Of a stretch of DNA of 64,000 nt, positions 1 through 10,410 are shown piece after piece. Within the stretch, counting starts at the first letter, position 1. Every line of letters starts with the position of its first letter. The DNA comes from Salminus brasiliensis (lineage: Eukaryota; Chordata; Actinopteri; Characiformes; Bryconidae), in assembly GCF_030463535.1 (NCBI RefSeq), contig NC_132892.1:28068841-28132840 (forward strand). Reading direction: 5' to 3'. The notes under the pieces were generated by a model. It saw only the letters and a program-made list of their open reading frames with translations, was not told the DNA's origin and made no database searches. Both the position numbers and the translations under genes were made by a program.

Positions 1-420
1 CAGCACAGCAACCTAAGCCAAGATGATGAACAACCTTAACCGTGGCTACTTAGCGATACTTGTGAGCGATGCCATTGTCACAGTGGCAACCTTTCTGGCA
101 TTAATTCGTGGAGAGAAATAAACTAGCTGCCCCTGCTGTTGCACATCATTAGCCGGGCTCATGAAGAGACACGCCTGATCCGCTTTTGTTGATAACACCT
201 GTCACTCCGACGAGCGCCCGCCATCACTCTCCCCGCGTTCCGTTGGTGTTTGTGACTTTGTTAAAGGTGATTCAGTGATGAGCTCAGATGTCTCTTGACC
301 CACGGTGAAACCTGTGAGAAGCTTTAAAGGGCCCATATTGTGCTAAATGACAGGGTTTTTCAGGGGTTACTTGGTAAGGAACACCAATCCGATGAAGTAA
401 ATAACCTTGATTATCTGGTT
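1..420. other. Low-repeat, candidate conserved non-coding sequence
   Basis: No open frame or splice-flanked exon is convincing here, and no simple repeat or transposon pattern is seen. Base composition is mixed and motif-rich (GGCATTAATTCG, GCACATCATTAGCC, TTTGTTGATAACACC), unlike the AT-rich repeats around it. In mammals the far side of MZT1 faces the DACH1 gene desert, rich in conserved enhancers. Calling this an enhancer is inference only. Confidence 0.3.
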
Positions 421-830
421 AGAAGACATCTGTCAAGGGGTGGGATATATATTTTATGTAGCAGTCAGTTCTTGAAGGTGATGTGTTAAAAGCAGAACAT
501 GATGGCTAGACGGCTGGGGTCAGAACATCTCTAAAACATCAGGCAGATCTTGGGAGGTGTTCCTGGTATGCAGTGGTCAGTACTTACCAAAGGTGCTCCA
601 AGGAAGGACCAGCCGGTGAACAGGTGACAGGGTCATGGGCAGCCAAGACTCATTGATGTAAACAATGGAGGCCCCACCTCTCAACCTACAGAACTTTAAG
701 GATCTGCTGCTAACGTCTTGGTATCAGATACCACAGGACACCTTCAGAAGGTCTTGTGGAGTCCATGATTTGATGGGTCAGAGCCCATCAAATCTCAATA
801 TTAGGCAGATGGTTTTAATTATAAGGACAG
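420..830 (+). mobile_element. Tc1-like transposon remnant with internal deletion
   Basis: Left-end sequence (AGTCAGTTCTTGAAGG, GGTATGCAGTGGTCAG) is joined at CATTGATG to the extreme 3' end of a Tc1-type transposase frame. The retained part (667-790) reads EAPPLNLQNFKDLLLTSW then QIPQDTF, typical of the transposase C-terminus. The catalytic middle is missing, so it is non-autonomous. The right end AGGCAGATGGTTTTAAT matches other copies in this window. Confidence 0.75.
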
Positions 831-879
831 CTGGTCTAGTCCATGTAAAGAAGGACTGCCAAAAGAATAGAACTCACTG

Positions 880-1178
880 GATAAACTAGAGGCGGCAGTG
901 GAACTGCTTTCTCTGGAATCATGGTTGGTGCTCCATCCAATACTTTTGGAGGAGTTGGGGATATGGGGTGGAGATCATCCAACATTCTGACCTCACTAAC
1001 GCTTATGGTGCTGAATGCAATCAAATCCTGATGGCAATAGTAGAAGGCCCTCTTCCTTGGGCAGTAGAGACTTACTCCAGCAAAAGCAGGATGAGCTCTT
1101 TTTAATACCCCTAAATTTCAGAAGAAACGAGGAATGAGCAATATGAGGTGTCCCAATACTTTTGTCCAAATATGGCAG
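880..1178 (-). mobile_element. Dispersed non-autonomous element, GGACAAAAGTATTGGGACACC family, fragment
   Basis: Read on the minus strand it begins GGACAAAAGTATTGGGACACC (1150-1175 region), followed by a TTCTTCTGAAAT-like block and CTGCTTTTGCTGGAGTAA, and shares its interior (ATTTGATTGCATTCAGC) with copies at 2240, 24950, 34030 and 44880. No coding capacity is visible. The superfamily is unassigned. Confidence 0.6.
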
Positions 1179-1469
1179 ATTACTTTAAAGTATATGGAGA
1201 AGAAAACCCACATTCTCTTGTTGGTTTTATGCTGTTTGAACATTTATTTGCCATATTGCTGAGAGGAAAAAAGTCAGATAGACCTTCAAACATTGTGCAA
1301 AGGTGCTGATCTGGGAACCGACAAGATAGACATTTAGACTAGCTCAGCACTCTGACTCCGAGGAACTCCAACCATATGGGTCCAGATGTGCAGAACAGAA
1401 CTGTGGCAGGTAAAGCTGATCACACATAATCAAAGTAAACCCACCTGCCTCTTTCATCTCCAACTGACT

Positions 1470-1850
1470 GTCAAGGCCAACAGTTTGTAGACACCTGATC
1501 GCTGAGTGTTCCTTCTGAAATCAAGGGTATTAATAGGACATTGATCTCCTACAGCCTCCTACTCTTCTGAGAAAGCTCTACACTAGATGCTGGAACATGA
1601 GAATTTTACCGTATATAAGTATTAGTTCTAGATCATAAACATCCCTCTAACATTTCTTAAAGATGGAGCTCAATCTCTCCAGAGAATGCAGTTCTACCTA
1701 AGCTGAAGGGCTTCATATCCCTCTAGCTGATGCATGGAATTTGCAGGGCTTTTCTACAGAGATCACACAAGCTGTGAATGTCTAGGTCAGCAAAGGGTGT
1801 TCCTGAAAGGAGCTGAATTCACTAATTAAAAGCGGGATGCCAAGATCAAT
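1470..1850 (+). mobile_element. Degenerate copy of the same dispersed family
   Basis: Contains GACACCTGATCGC, TTCTGAAATCAAGGGTATTA and, further on, GCTTTTCTACAGAG and CACAAGCTGTGAATG, in the same order as in better copies at 24950-25345. It is strongly diverged. Confidence 0.5.
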
Positions 1851-1857
1851 AACATTT

Positions 1858-1935
1858 ACATTTATGGCATTTGGCTGACGCTCTCATCCAGAGCAACTTA
1901 CTGAATCATGTGACACAGATAGGAGAACGTAGAGT
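1858..1935 (+). repeat. Fish dispersed-repeat fragment (ACGCTCTCATCCAGAGC type)
   Basis: The block from ACATTTATGGCATTTGG to ATCCAGAGCAACTTAC resembles a short repeat very common in teleost genomes. Only this fragment is present; the origin of the family is not assigned here. Confidence 0.45.
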
Positions 1936-1957
1936 TAGGGTTCTAGAGACTCTCTCC

Positions 1958-2252
1958 CAGGGCTGGGCGATACGGGCGAAATACTATATCAGCATATTTA
2001 AAGACTTTTTCACAATACACAATATTTGTGACGATACATGTGACTCTCCCAGACTGAGTACAGTGGTTTCTATTCAACATCTGCTGCTCTTTATCTTTAT
2101 TTATTAAAGCAGTCTAATTAGACTGTTGGTGATAAAACCTGCAGTCTATTAGTGTTTATTAAGAACTAACAATTTCCTAGAAAGCATATTGTGTATCACA
2201 ATAACAAAATTGACCAGGATATGACAAAATATCATCATATTGCCCAGCTCTG
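1958..2252 (+). mobile_element. MITE with AGGGCTGGGCGATA terminal inverted repeats, copy 1
   Basis: Begins CAGGGCTGGGCGATACGG and ends CATATTGCCCAGCTCTG, so the termini are imperfect inverted repeats. The interior shares ACAATACACAATATTTGTGA, TAATTAGACTGTTGGTGAT and AACCTGCAGTCTATTAGTG with copies at 8610 and 49371. There is no coding potential. Confidence 0.65.
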
Positions 2253-2440
2253 CTCTCTACTGTCCAGGAAAGAAGGTTTTCTATAATAGTCTGTGCCGTG
2301 TATTACTGTGAGGATTTGATTGCATTTGGGAACAAGAGCATTAGTGAGATCAGGATGATCACCCACCTCATCCCCAGGTCCCCAACTCAGGTATCTCAAA
2401 AGTATTAGATGGAGCACCAACAATCATTCCAGAGAATGGT
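2240..2440 (-). mobile_element. Fragment of the dispersed GGACAAAAGTATT family
   Basis: Read on the minus strand: ATTCTCTGGAATGATTG, TTGGTGCTCCATCTAATAC, then AATCAAATCCTCACAG, which is the interior order of the family as seen at 24950-25345. It overlaps or abuts the right end of the preceding MITE. Confidence 0.5.
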
Positions 2441-2784
2441 GCCAATACCAATGTTAATTAGGTACAGTGCTGTAAAGAAGTACTATGCATCTGTAAAATT
2501 GCCCTTTTACAGAAGAAGGGAACAAATGTGTAATTATGTTTGAAGATTTTATTCCAAGTAATTTGGAGCATTTCTATTGGTCCATTCATCATGGAATTCT
2601 GATTCAACACTAAAAAATAACCGTCAGATTCAAATCAAAGGAAGTCTGGACGTTAGCTGGTGCTAACTAGCGCTAAATTGGCCTTAGGTTCAATCAACAG
2701 ACAAGAAACCAACCGTTAACATTCAGAAAAATATTATATTTCTTTATATTATATATTTACATACACATATTTTCAGCTTTAAAC

Positions 2785-2900
2785 CCTTTGAACATGTGCA
2801 TAGGACTACAGTACATTACTGCCACAATCAACAACAGTTTCACAAGCCCTAAAACAGAGCCCTGTGGGACTCCACAACATGCGTTGAACCAAATGGTACC
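2785..2900 (-). mobile_element. LINE reverse-transcriptase fragment
   Basis: On the minus strand, about 2875-2845 translates to GVPQGSVLG, the characteristic RT-domain motif of L2/Rex-type and related non-LTR elements. No longer open RT frame surrounds it, so it is a fossil fragment. Confidence 0.5.
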
Positions 2901-3469
2901 CAAAATGATTCGCAGTGGTTTTTGCATTTGGACTAATAACTTGATAATTAACCTAGGGTTCAGTCTGTTAATACTGTTTGGTACCCTGCAATGGACTGGT
3001 GCCCTGTCCAGAGGTATTCGTACCTTGAGCTCAATGATTCAGGGTAGGCTTTGGACACACTGTAACACTGACCAGGAAGAAGCGGGTCCAAGAAGATGTG
3101 GATCCAAGAGATAGACTATAAGTCCAATCCTCTTTCAGCTCGGACATCTGATCGCTGATACGTCCTTTACTTTTTGGAATCAACCTTGGAATTACCCCAT
3201 AACTTGCCAAACATGATCTGATTGGCTCTTAGTATGGACTTATTTGAGAAATATCAGCCTATCGATGTATATTTTGGCTGTAAATCGGCCGATACCGTTA
3301 CACAGGCAATCGATTTGTCCAGCTCTAGTATCGAGCACTGTGATACTACACTTGGTAACAAAATGAAAATTCAGTCCAAGCCAGCCTGTTCAGCCTGTTT
3401 TCATAAAGACGTCCCATACATTACCATATATTACTGTGTAAAGAAAACATTGCAGTGACAAATGCTGGG

Positions 3470-3730
3470 CTTCGTTTTCCGTAATTAAAACATCACATTT
3501 AATCAGAGAACGTACTCCATGCGGCCTCTCCCCAGAGAACAGCTCTCGGAGTGTTTGCTGAAGAGGGAGAGAATGTGTCTCCATACGGCCGAGGCGATTA
3601 AAGACGCATCAGCTAAATGAGTTCTTTCTCGCAGTAGGGGTCACACACTAGGCAGGAGCCAAGGACACAGCCACCTCTCGCCGTCGGCCCTGCTGGACGC
3701 TAATGAAGCTCTCTGTGGCTGCAAGTTCTC
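3470..3730. other. Candidate conserved non-coding element
   Basis: Unique-looking, motif-dense sequence (TTCCGTAATTAAAACATC, GGCGATTAAAGACGCATC, GACGCTAATGAAGCTC) between repeat-rich stretches. No coding exon fits. Repeated homeodomain-like cores (TAATTA, ATTAAA) are compatible with an enhancer but not proof. Confidence 0.28.
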
Positions 3731-4519
3731 TTTTATGCTGATCTACACTCTCAAAAAGAAAGGCTCTTCGGCCAAAAAGCAGCCTTTGGAGTGATGCCAT
3801 AGAAGAAGCGCTTCTCGGCTACCTGAAGAACCTTTCAAAGCTGGGACTTTCGACACTAATTGAAGGTTTTTAGTAGAACTGTGTGCCCAGAAACCATTTA
3901 GGACTCTTTCAAATGTGGAGGACCAGACTTAGCCCAGTCTTTATGCGGTCTATTTGAAAGGAAGCTACAAAACAAGCCCTGGATCAGGGTAGGAAGGTCA
4001 TTTCTGGAGGTGAAAACCTCTGAACTCACAACCACTTGATTGCAATCGTGCACAAAATCAGTCAATGCGCCATGGAACGATTTGAATGAGTGAATGAGAG
4101 AGATCACTGAGAGCACTGACCAATGAGTAGATGATCACTGACCTTAACTCTTTTCATCATCCAATTACTGACAGTCCATTACTCTGTGAAATGCAGCCTA
4201 ACTGTCAACCCATACACACAGAGAGACATATAATGTATAATTATTATAATAATTCTATTTATATAATATAAAAAATGTATGTATACATAAACACACATAC
4301 ACACACCGTAACACACTTCAGTCTTCCCTTTGTGGTTGATTTTGCGGTGCCTGAAGTTTGGCTCTTTAATAGAGCACAAAGCTAAGCTAGCTAGTGATGG
4401 AAACATTCACCAGTTAGGACTGTACACACACAGATCTCTTGGCAGTCCTCACTGTGTGTATGACCTGACATGGTTGTTCCAGTCTTTTGTCCCTTAGAGG
4501 TGTATACCAAATTCAAGCC

Positions 4520-4700
4520 GCCTGTTTCAATACTGTCTTTAAAAAGCCTTTGAAAACGGTGCCTCGCCAACTCCCCTCGGGGGATCCCCGTTGCCATCTA
4601 ACGGGCTGCTCCATTACTTTATTAGCTGAAGTGAAGTTCATTAGATGAGCCCTTGGAGGGGAGAGAGATCAACTGAGCTGAGGTGTTAATTTCAAATGAA
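4520..4700. other. Candidate conserved non-coding element
   Basis: Mixed-composition sequence containing CATTACTTTATTAGCTG and GTTCATTAGATGAGCCC, without simple repeats, transposon signatures or an exon-like frame. The status is a guess from composition alone. Confidence 0.22.
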
Positions 4701-4849
4701 CTAAAGACAGTGATGGACTGGAAACCTGTGTGCACCAGTTAGCATGATCGAGCATGAACTTTATGTATCATTGCTGGGACAACCACGGGGTGCTCTGCTG
4801 GGGGGAAAAGAAAAACGCCTTTGTCAGCTCAAGCATAACTGTTGATCAG

Positions 4850-4995
4850 CACACTGTATGTTTTCGTTTAAGTTTGATGGTTTGTATACAAGCATGATCA
4901 TGCTGACCAAGCTAGACAACCAGTAAGATCAATCTTGACGATCAAGCATGACTTGCGTCACCCAGCTTGTCGACAAGCATGACCAAGCTGGGCAC
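4850..4995. repeat. AAGCATGACCAAGCT degenerate inverted/tandem repeat
   Basis: Variants of AAGCATGACCAAGCTGG recur in both orientations (for example 4890-4915 and 4973-4991), a common type of short fish repeat. Confidence 0.45.
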
Positions 4996-6234
4996 TAGAC
5001 CATTACATCTAGGCAGTCGGTTTTCTGCCATAAATGACAAAATTCAATGAGGAAAGGTCCCACCTGTATAATATTGCTTATTTCTGCAAGACCACCCCTG
5101 AAAAAGATGGTCTCGAGCTGGATGTTTCTGCAGAACAGACTAAGATCAAATGTCTGCCCTGGACAAAAGTAAGAGCCTACGTCCCACAGAAGACCTACGC
5201 TGAGACCAAGACCAATACCCTGAATTCTTAGTTGCTCCCTTTTGGCCTTTAGCCGGATTTTCCATGATTTGCCAACGCAGTTCTGTCCTTCTTGTTCTCC
5301 CAGACACCCACACCCGTAGCAGCCCACCGGGAATTAACCTAGTAAGAGAAAAGATATGAAGACTGGTAGAAGAACCGCTGAACCCAAAGTTAAACAGGTA
5401 GTGTTAGCAGTTTACTCCCAAATGTCACTTTTCCTTTGGAAAAGCCATTCCCCTTTGGTGCTGCAATGTAAAAATAAAAGCTGACCCACTTACACAAGTG
5501 TATTTTTACACTCTACTACTAGTAATCAAAAATCTCACTTCGTAAACAAGCTGATTTGTGTTTTTCCAAATGATCCCTTTTCTATAAAATAAGCATGTTT
5601 TTGTGTTAGCTCAATTAACCCTTATAAAGGGAAACACTAATGAGGGAGGAAGCGGAGTTCTTACTGAGTGCACTAGACCCTTTAAATAGCTGGCCTGGTA
5701 GAATTTGCCTCAAAGTGCTTCTTTTGTAAATGTTCAGAGCAAACTTCACAGGAAAAAAATAAAAAAAAATAAAAAATAAAAAAAAAATAATAATCACACA
5801 CAACGCAGACCTCTGCTGGACAGAGCTGGTAAAACCTCTGACCACTCAAACTGCCCTCAAAAGAGGGACGAGCCTGGAGAAAGGTCATCAAAAATAACAG
5901 AACAATTCTCTCATTCCTCTTGTGGCAGTTGTGGAGGGGTCACATTGCATCCAGAATTAGTAAAATATATAAATTAGAAGCAATACTTTTTTTTGGTTAT
6001 TCAAGACCAGTCTTGAGAACGCTGTAAAACCTAATAGCCTCTATTATGTGCATATGTCAACTTATGGGACAACGGGGACAAATGTAGAGACAAATGGTGG
6101 CAAGTCTGGGACAAAAGCTCTAATCGCAAATTACTTTGAGAGATTACAGACACACCAACAATCAAATTTCATACCACTGGAGAATATGGTTCCAGAAGCC
6201 TCTGTGCTTGGACCCCTAATAATTGCCACTACAG

Positions 6235-6368
6235 CAGTGGTTCTCAGTTCTGGTCCTAGACTACCACCATTTTCACCCTCCTCCTGTTTCCATATGTTAA
6301 TTAGCTTATAGCTGTATGTAGTGTGGTGGAACTGAGAGAAAATCTAGGACCTGGGTCGAGAACCATTG
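6235..6368. mobile_element. Short hAT-like MITE, 134 bp
   Basis: Starts CAGTGGTTCTCAGTTCTGG and ends CCTGGGTCGAGAACCATTG, forming imperfect inverted termini; CAGNGGTTCTCA is a typical hAT-superfamily terminus. No clear 8 bp target duplication is seen. Confidence 0.5.
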
Positions 6369-6495
6369 CACAATCCCATGTTGCACTTTGTCTCCCCCTA
6401 GTGGACACTTGATGCCAGGACAAATACTTGCCATTTACTACATCTCATCAAAAGATAAGAGGCAGACAAATGAGAAGTACAATAACTTATACCTT

Positions 6496-6501
6496 TTTAT
6501 T
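6496..6501 (-). other. Poly(A) signal of mzt1
   Basis: AATAAA on the minus strand (TTTATT on plus) lies 378 bp past the mzt1 stop codon and is the first canonical hexamer I saw after it, giving a 3' UTR of about 0.4 kb. Confidence 0.55.
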
Positions 6502-6878
6502 TTTAGGAAAAACAATTATATTTATGACAAGGGTCTTACTAAAAACTGATGCAAACAAAATACTGGATGTACACACAAATGGACCACAGACATTCCTCAC
6601 GAAGCATCCTTAAGTGCACATGGGGAAAGCAATCACACTGCACTTTACAGTGAGGATGGTTGTCTAGATCGATGTGGAAAAAGCAAAATCCAAGGAAAGT
6701 CATCTTCTGCTCAACAGCACTCCATGTAGACGTCGAGGTGTGTGTAAAACAAGTAAAATACCTTCACTGGAGTTCATCATTTAAAATACACCAGTCTCTG
6801 GAAGACGTTCATCCCAAATAATCTTTCATTAGAAGAGGTTAGAAGTGGTGATAATACAGATCCAGAGGAAAAGACTGG

Positions 6879-9711
6879 TTATCCTTGACTTGTACTGTTT
6901 TCAGAAGCCTGGAACAGAAATCAAGACAGATAATAGGAAATGTTAGATCATTAATAAATTAGCATGTGCACTTACTTTTTTTTTTACAAAACTTAACATC
7001 ACATATTTATTAAGCCACTATCTGTAACAGTACTAACAGTAGCATTAGGAACATACTGAATGTATACAATGAATAAGTTATTCTGCTGCACATTCAACTT
7101 GTATAATCTGTTAATAGAATGGGAAGCTTGGGAGCAGCTGTACATGAGCCTGTTGATGCTGAAGGTACCCTGACTGTATTATGGGACGTGGCATCTCGGT
7201 CACTGCTACTCCAGACTGGAACACTAGCCCTTCTTTAGTTGAGCTGCACGAGAGAGACAGCTCTCGCCAGAACTGTGTAATCTGAGTCATTGTTGTAAAA
7301 GTCCGTAATATTACTCTACCGCCTCAGCCCACATGCTTCTTTCAGTTTCAGTGACTGTTCCGTATCTCACAGCATGCCCTGATATACGTGGGTACAGTGT
7401 CTCCATAAGGAGAGATTTACAGCAGTATATTAGTTTATTAACCTCCACCAATGAGCAAAAAGAAAATAGCATAATGCAGTTTTAAAGTGAAGCTCTCACA
7501 GCAGTAGAGGCTGTTACTACAGCAGAGGGGAAAACTCACTGTTAATACTCTCGATTAACAAAGAAATGCTGAATAAGCAAGTGTCTACAAACTTTTGGAC
7601 GCATAACACAAACACAAGACAACTAAGCCTATATATTCTTTCTGGAATTGATCAATTATAGAGAGAAAATGTCAGGTTACCTTAAGTGTGTCTGAGGCTC
7701 TGCGTAACTCCTTTATGACTGAGGAGAGGGCTTCTGGGTTGATGCCCTGTTCACACAGACGGACACATATGGACAATGACTCCATATCCAGTCCAGTGTT
7801 CAGCAGCCTTGAAATCTCCAGCAGAACTGAAAAACCGACAAAGGAAATCTTATTTTGAAAATCATTCTGAACAGTCAATCGGTCTTCTTAGATTTAACGT
7901 TCTAGCCATACTGAGGATTTCTGCAGTGAACTATGAGTTATGTGATTTAATGCGTTTATTTGATCAGTTTTTATAGAATTAGAAAGCTCTCGATCCCTTT
8001 TCTAACCCAAGCGGAGCAGTGTGGCTGATTTTGCTATGGTTAATGACATCACACATATACTATATTATATAATAGAAAATAGATGCAGTATTATTGACTG
8101 AAAAAGTGACTTGATAAACCATGCTGGGCAAAAACATTAGATAAAGGTCTTGAACAGTAATGAAAATTGTCTGTCGTCGGTATGTTTGTTTTTGCCAGTA
8201 AAATTACACAACATTAAAATAACAGATCTAAAAACTTAGAATGTGTTCAGTAACGTTAATAATATGTTGGTTTTAGGAACACAGAAGAATCAGTAATAAT
8301 TATTGATAAGTAGGTCAGAATAACAAAGTTTGGGTGCTGATCTTCTCTGTCTGTGAACTCCAGACACTATGGGTTCATTCAGTTCTACCAGCAGCTCGCC
8401 AGATCTGGGGTGCTGGATAGTAACTAGAACTCCTTGAGGAAAGTTTTTGAAACTCTTATATAAGTATAATGTACCTATAATGTAATGTATCTAAGTATAA
8501 TGTATTGATTACTTATCCTAATGTTAATGGTTTGTTGCCCAATGTCTATTTAGTGTGTATTTTAGTGTGAAGAAGGTGTTCAGAATATGGCAGAGCAAAA
8601 TATCCATCCAGTAGAGCTGGGCAATATGATGATACTTTATCGTACCGTAATACATTTTGTCATCATGGTACACAATATGTTTTTCTAAGCATATGGAGGA
8701 TATTGTTAGATCTTAAAGAACACTAATCAACTGTCAAGTCATCAAGTCATCACCAACAGTGTAATTAGACTGATTTAATTAGATGAAGAGCAGCAGACGT
8801 TGAATAATCACTGTACTCAGTCTGGTAGAGCATCTGAATAGTAGTTTTTAAGAGTCTGTCGCCACTGATGTATTGAGTCTGTGATTACATGTATCATGAA
8901 AATGTCTTTTAATAACGTGATATAGTATTTTTCTTTACCATAATGCCTAGCCCTACTTTTCAGCATCACAATGTGTGTAATATGCAATATTCACATTGCA
9001 GAAAGTGCAATGTCAAAGTAGATCAAGCTCTTCAATCTTTTTTTTAGCTGCTTGCTTAATAGAAAATGAAAATCTATTGCTATAAATCATTTCAATCAAT
9101 CAATCACTTATTGATTTATTTATTGCCACAAATCATTTAGATCAATCTTAGATACACAGAGCTCACCCCCCACCCCTAATACCATGCCATGATGCTTAAG
9201 GAAAACCCAGCACACATAGCAAGCAAGCCCCCCCAGAGATGTCTGAAGACTTTTGGACAGTCCTGTAACTAGCTAACTAGCTCCATTTCTAATAGCACTT
9301 AGCCAGCTAGCTAATACAGCTAGATAGCTAACGCAAGCTGCGGATTTCAGACTTAGCCAACACCAGGCATCGTGTCTGGGAAGAGGCAAAGCACAATTTC
9401 TCAGCAGCTGAATAAAAACAATAGCAATGAAACTCCACATTCAATTCCACTACAGTTAGCTAGTTAGCTAGCAAGCTAGCGGCTAACGTTAGCATTAGCG
9501 CCATAGATCTGCCCTTACCGCAGCCCTGGTAGGCAGGTAGCTGGTGCTAGCTCGCTAACTAGCTAGCTAGCCGCTATTCTTCTACAGAGTGCAAATCTTT
9601 ACACTTATACACATCTAATAACACCAGCTCGAATCAAAAGAGCAGCTCGGTTTCCTCACCATCCATCGTTTCCCGCACGGCGTTCATGTTCGTACTCGCA
9701 GCGCTGGCCAT
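6879..9711 (-). CDS. mzt1: Mitotic-spindle organizing protein 1, 3 exons, 75 aa
   Basis: MZT1 is a small helical subunit of the gamma-tubulin ring complex that binds the N-terminal regions of GCP proteins and supports microtubule nucleation at centrosomes and spindle poles. Exons on the minus strand are 9660-9711, 7681-7826 and 6879-6908; the phases close (52+146+30 nt) with GT-AG introns, giving 75 codons plus TAA, close to the human protein (about 82 aa, longer alanine-rich N-terminus). Exon 1 encodes [17 protein letters not shown]; exon 2 carries the family core with [19 protein letters not shown] and [16 protein letters not shown]; exon 3 adds ASENSTSQG. The start is the first ATG of the frame before the conserved NAVRETMD. 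It is head to head with bora, as in mammals. The sequence just upstream of the ATG is a run of CTAG repeats. Exon similarity is from recall of the family; identity is nearly certain. Confidence 0.95.
8608..8957 (-). mobile_element. MITE with AGGGCTGGGCGATA termini, copy 2 (mzt1 intron 1)
   Basis: Begins AGAGCTGGGCAATATGATG and ends AATGCCTAGCCCTA. The interior contains the reverse complement of the TAATTAGACTG and ACATGTATC blocks seen in copies 1 and 3, so it lies in the opposite orientation. Confidence 0.6.
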
Positions 9712-9770
9712 GATGAGCTAGCTAGTGCTTGCTAACTAGCTAGCTAGCTAATTAGCTAACTAGCTAACAA
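9280..9770. repeat. CTAG/GCTAGC-rich degenerate repeat at mzt1 exon 1
   Basis: Runs of TAGCTAGC occur at 9280-9345, 9455-9580 and 9716-9765, flanking mzt1 exon 1 on both sides. The last run sits directly before the ATG on the coding strand, so it should lie in the 5' UTR or core promoter. Confidence 0.6.
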
Positions 9771-10410
9771 CCCAACGGCAACAACAGACACTGTATTTAT
9801 TCGCTGTTTCTCGTTATATTCGGGCTTTCGCTCACCCGTGCTACTCAGTAGTCTTTTAAATATATCTGTATGATACTAATTCGCCCAAATGGAGAACTTT
9901 AAAGAGGCTTTACACGGCAAAATCAGCCTTGTTGTGGTCTTTCACTGTAGCCGTAGCGACCCCGTTTGGGCACAGTTGAGCAAGAGGACGCGACGTCACA
10001 CACCGGGCGTGCATCTGATTGGTCGAGTGGCGAATCTCTCGCTTATGATTGGCTAACGCCGGTCGAGCGAAAATTAAATCAAGCGTTTGAACCACATCGG
10101 AGCCACAAGCGAGGTCGCTGGGGTATGTGTGTGAGTATCGAGCCAGTTTCTTACCAATACGCCTTAAACCCGTTCGTTAATGCAGCATTTTACACCTCGG
10201 GTGTGTTATCCGTAGCTGGAGAGTGAGTGTGAGTAGCCTGCTCATCATCGCGGATGAATGGTGCTTAGGTTGTAAAGCCTTGGCAGGAACCTTAGTGTAT
10301 CCAGTCCCTCACTGGCTTGTTTGGTTCTCCTTGCTCTTCCTGCCCTGCCTTGTTTAGGCCTGAGGAGTCCCTCTGCAGCCTGTTAGGTGGAGAACATTCA
10401 ACCACAGAGG
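9712..10410. promoter_or_regulatory. Shared bidirectional mzt1/bora promoter region
   Basis: The two start codons face away from each other across 699 bp. The middle (about 9900-10260) is richer in CpG than its surroundings and includes a CRE-like CGACGTCA at 9991-9998 and several CCAAT/ATTGG pentamers. The mzt1-proximal end is a CTAG-repeat tract. Transcription start sites are not visible from sequence, and a noncoding first exon for bora is possible. The head-to-head arrangement of these two genes is shared with mammals, which makes common regulation plausible. Confidence 0.7.
10018..10091 (+). promoter_or_regulatory. Dual CCAAT (inverted) plus CHR-like cell-cycle module
   Basis: Two inverted CCAAT boxes (ATTGG) start at 10018 and 10048, 30 bp apart, and a TTTGAA hexamer follows at 10086-10091, 33 bp after the second box. 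NF-Y sites about 31-33 bp apart followed by a CHR (TTTGAA or TTCGAA) at similar distance is the layout known from G2/M genes regulated by DREAM and MMB. It lies 320 bp upstream of the bora start codon, in the orientation expected for bora. That it works this way here is inference. Confidence 0.55.

Noticed and set aside
10387-10410. Eight-codon upstream extension of BORA
   Set aside because: It would start with GTG; the ATG at 10411 gives the family N-terminus MGDV.
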